Source: Candidatus Parvarchaeota archaeon (lineage in GTDB: Archaea > Micrarchaeota > Micrarchaeia > Anstonellales > VGKX01). Taken from it: 22,801 nucleotides of DNA. The notes beneath the pieces were generated by a model that was given only the letters and a program-made list of their open reading frames with translations, did not search any database and had not been told where the DNA came from. A program made the translations under genes and the position numbers. The DNA is taken from the NCBI GenBank assembly GCA_016866895.1, contig VGKX01000003.1, forward strand, positions 1 through 22,801. Direction: 5' to 3'. This document shows positions 22,590 through 22,801 of this stretch, piece by piece. How positions within the stretch are numbered: the first letter of the stretch is position 1; every line of letters begins with the position of its first letter.

Positions 22590-22801
22590 TCCTGGTTTTA
22601 TATTGCATTGAAAATTCCGTTATAATTTGCCGCAATATATGAATATAAATGTTTTGTGGAGTTTTGGGCAAAAAAAATGGCGGCTTCCCGCCTGCGGCTT
22701 GCCAAAATTGCGGTTTTAGGCGCAAAGCGGCATGTTTGAGTTTCCCATGGCTTGGCATATCCGGCTTGGCAAAATACTGCTTGGCAGGACAGCGGATTGG
22801 G
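22590..22801 (+). other. right-edge region without a convincing gene
   Basis: A TATA-like AATATAAATG (22642-22651) lies about 32 nt before ATG 22677, but that frame ends after 20 codons. The same place forms a perfect 5-bp hairpin GGCGG-CUUC-CCGCC (22679-22692). GGCTTGGCA occurs at 22749-22757 and 22763-22771, and TGCTTGGCA at 22778-22786, so a short repeat with 14-15 nt spacing begins here and runs to the edge. An RNA gene or the start of a repeat tract could continue beyond the window. Confidence 0.3.

Noticed and set aside
1..22801. Insertion sequences, integrase attachment sites and tRNA genes
   Set aside because: I saw no transposase, integrase or T-arm consensus on either strand.

Overview
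The window is archaeal. The evidence is an archaeal-type 23S rRNA, an archaeal phenylalanyl-tRNA synthetase beta chain, eukaryote-like ribosomal proteins (eS19, eL39, eL31, eL20/LX), aIF6, prefoldin alpha, FtsY, RNase P protein 4 (Rpp21) and a PDCD5-type DNA-binding protein. TATA-type promoters about 25 nt before start codons suggest many leaderless mRNAs. The 23S gene stands alone, with no 16S, tRNA-Ala or 5S beside it. Genes are close together and many proteins are lineage-specific. This fits a small-genome archaeon, perhaps a DPANN lineage such as Micrarchaeota or Diapherotrites, but the phylum is an inference.

Layout. Bases 1-1250 hold stem-loop structures, one or two doubtful small ORFs and the C-terminal remnant of a PIN-domain protein. 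Bases 1244-5041 are the 23S unit: promoter, leader, processing stem, rRNA and a T-tract terminator. The rRNA is interrupted at E. coli position 2593 by a compact 321-nt insertion with the hallmarks of a self-splicing group I intron. Bases 5154-9022 are a four-gene plus-strand cluster: a VirB2-like two-TM pilin, a polytopic VirB6/CedA-like protein, a two-TM protein fused to a VirB4 N-domain-like region, and a VirB4/HerA/CedB-like ATPase. Together they look like a minimal single-membrane type IV DNA-transfer or DNA-import apparatus related to archaeal Ced/Ted, with VirB4 split in two.

Bases 9029-18002 are all on the minus strand. First, in transcription order, is the conserved archaeal cluster rps19e, PDCD5, rpl39e, rpl31e, eif6, rpl18a, pfdA, ftsY (18002 down to 13398), covering ribosome maturation, nascent-chain folding and SRP targeting. 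Then come an unrecognised 406-residue protein, a secreted lipoprotein-like protein and pheT, which ends 6 nt from the end of the ATPase gene. Bases 18272-20757 hold yggS (PLP homeostasis), the oppositely oriented rnp4 overlapping its end by 64 bp, and a eukaryote-like argG. Bases 20805-22549 hold two adjacent unrecognised proteins of 276 residues each, preceded by a 12-bp tandem repeat. The right edge (22590-22801) has promoter-like and repeat signals but no convincing gene.

The items most worth a second look are the Ced/Ted-like cluster with its split VirB4 and the group I intron in an archaeal 23S gene. All functional statements come from reading the sequence; no database search was possible.
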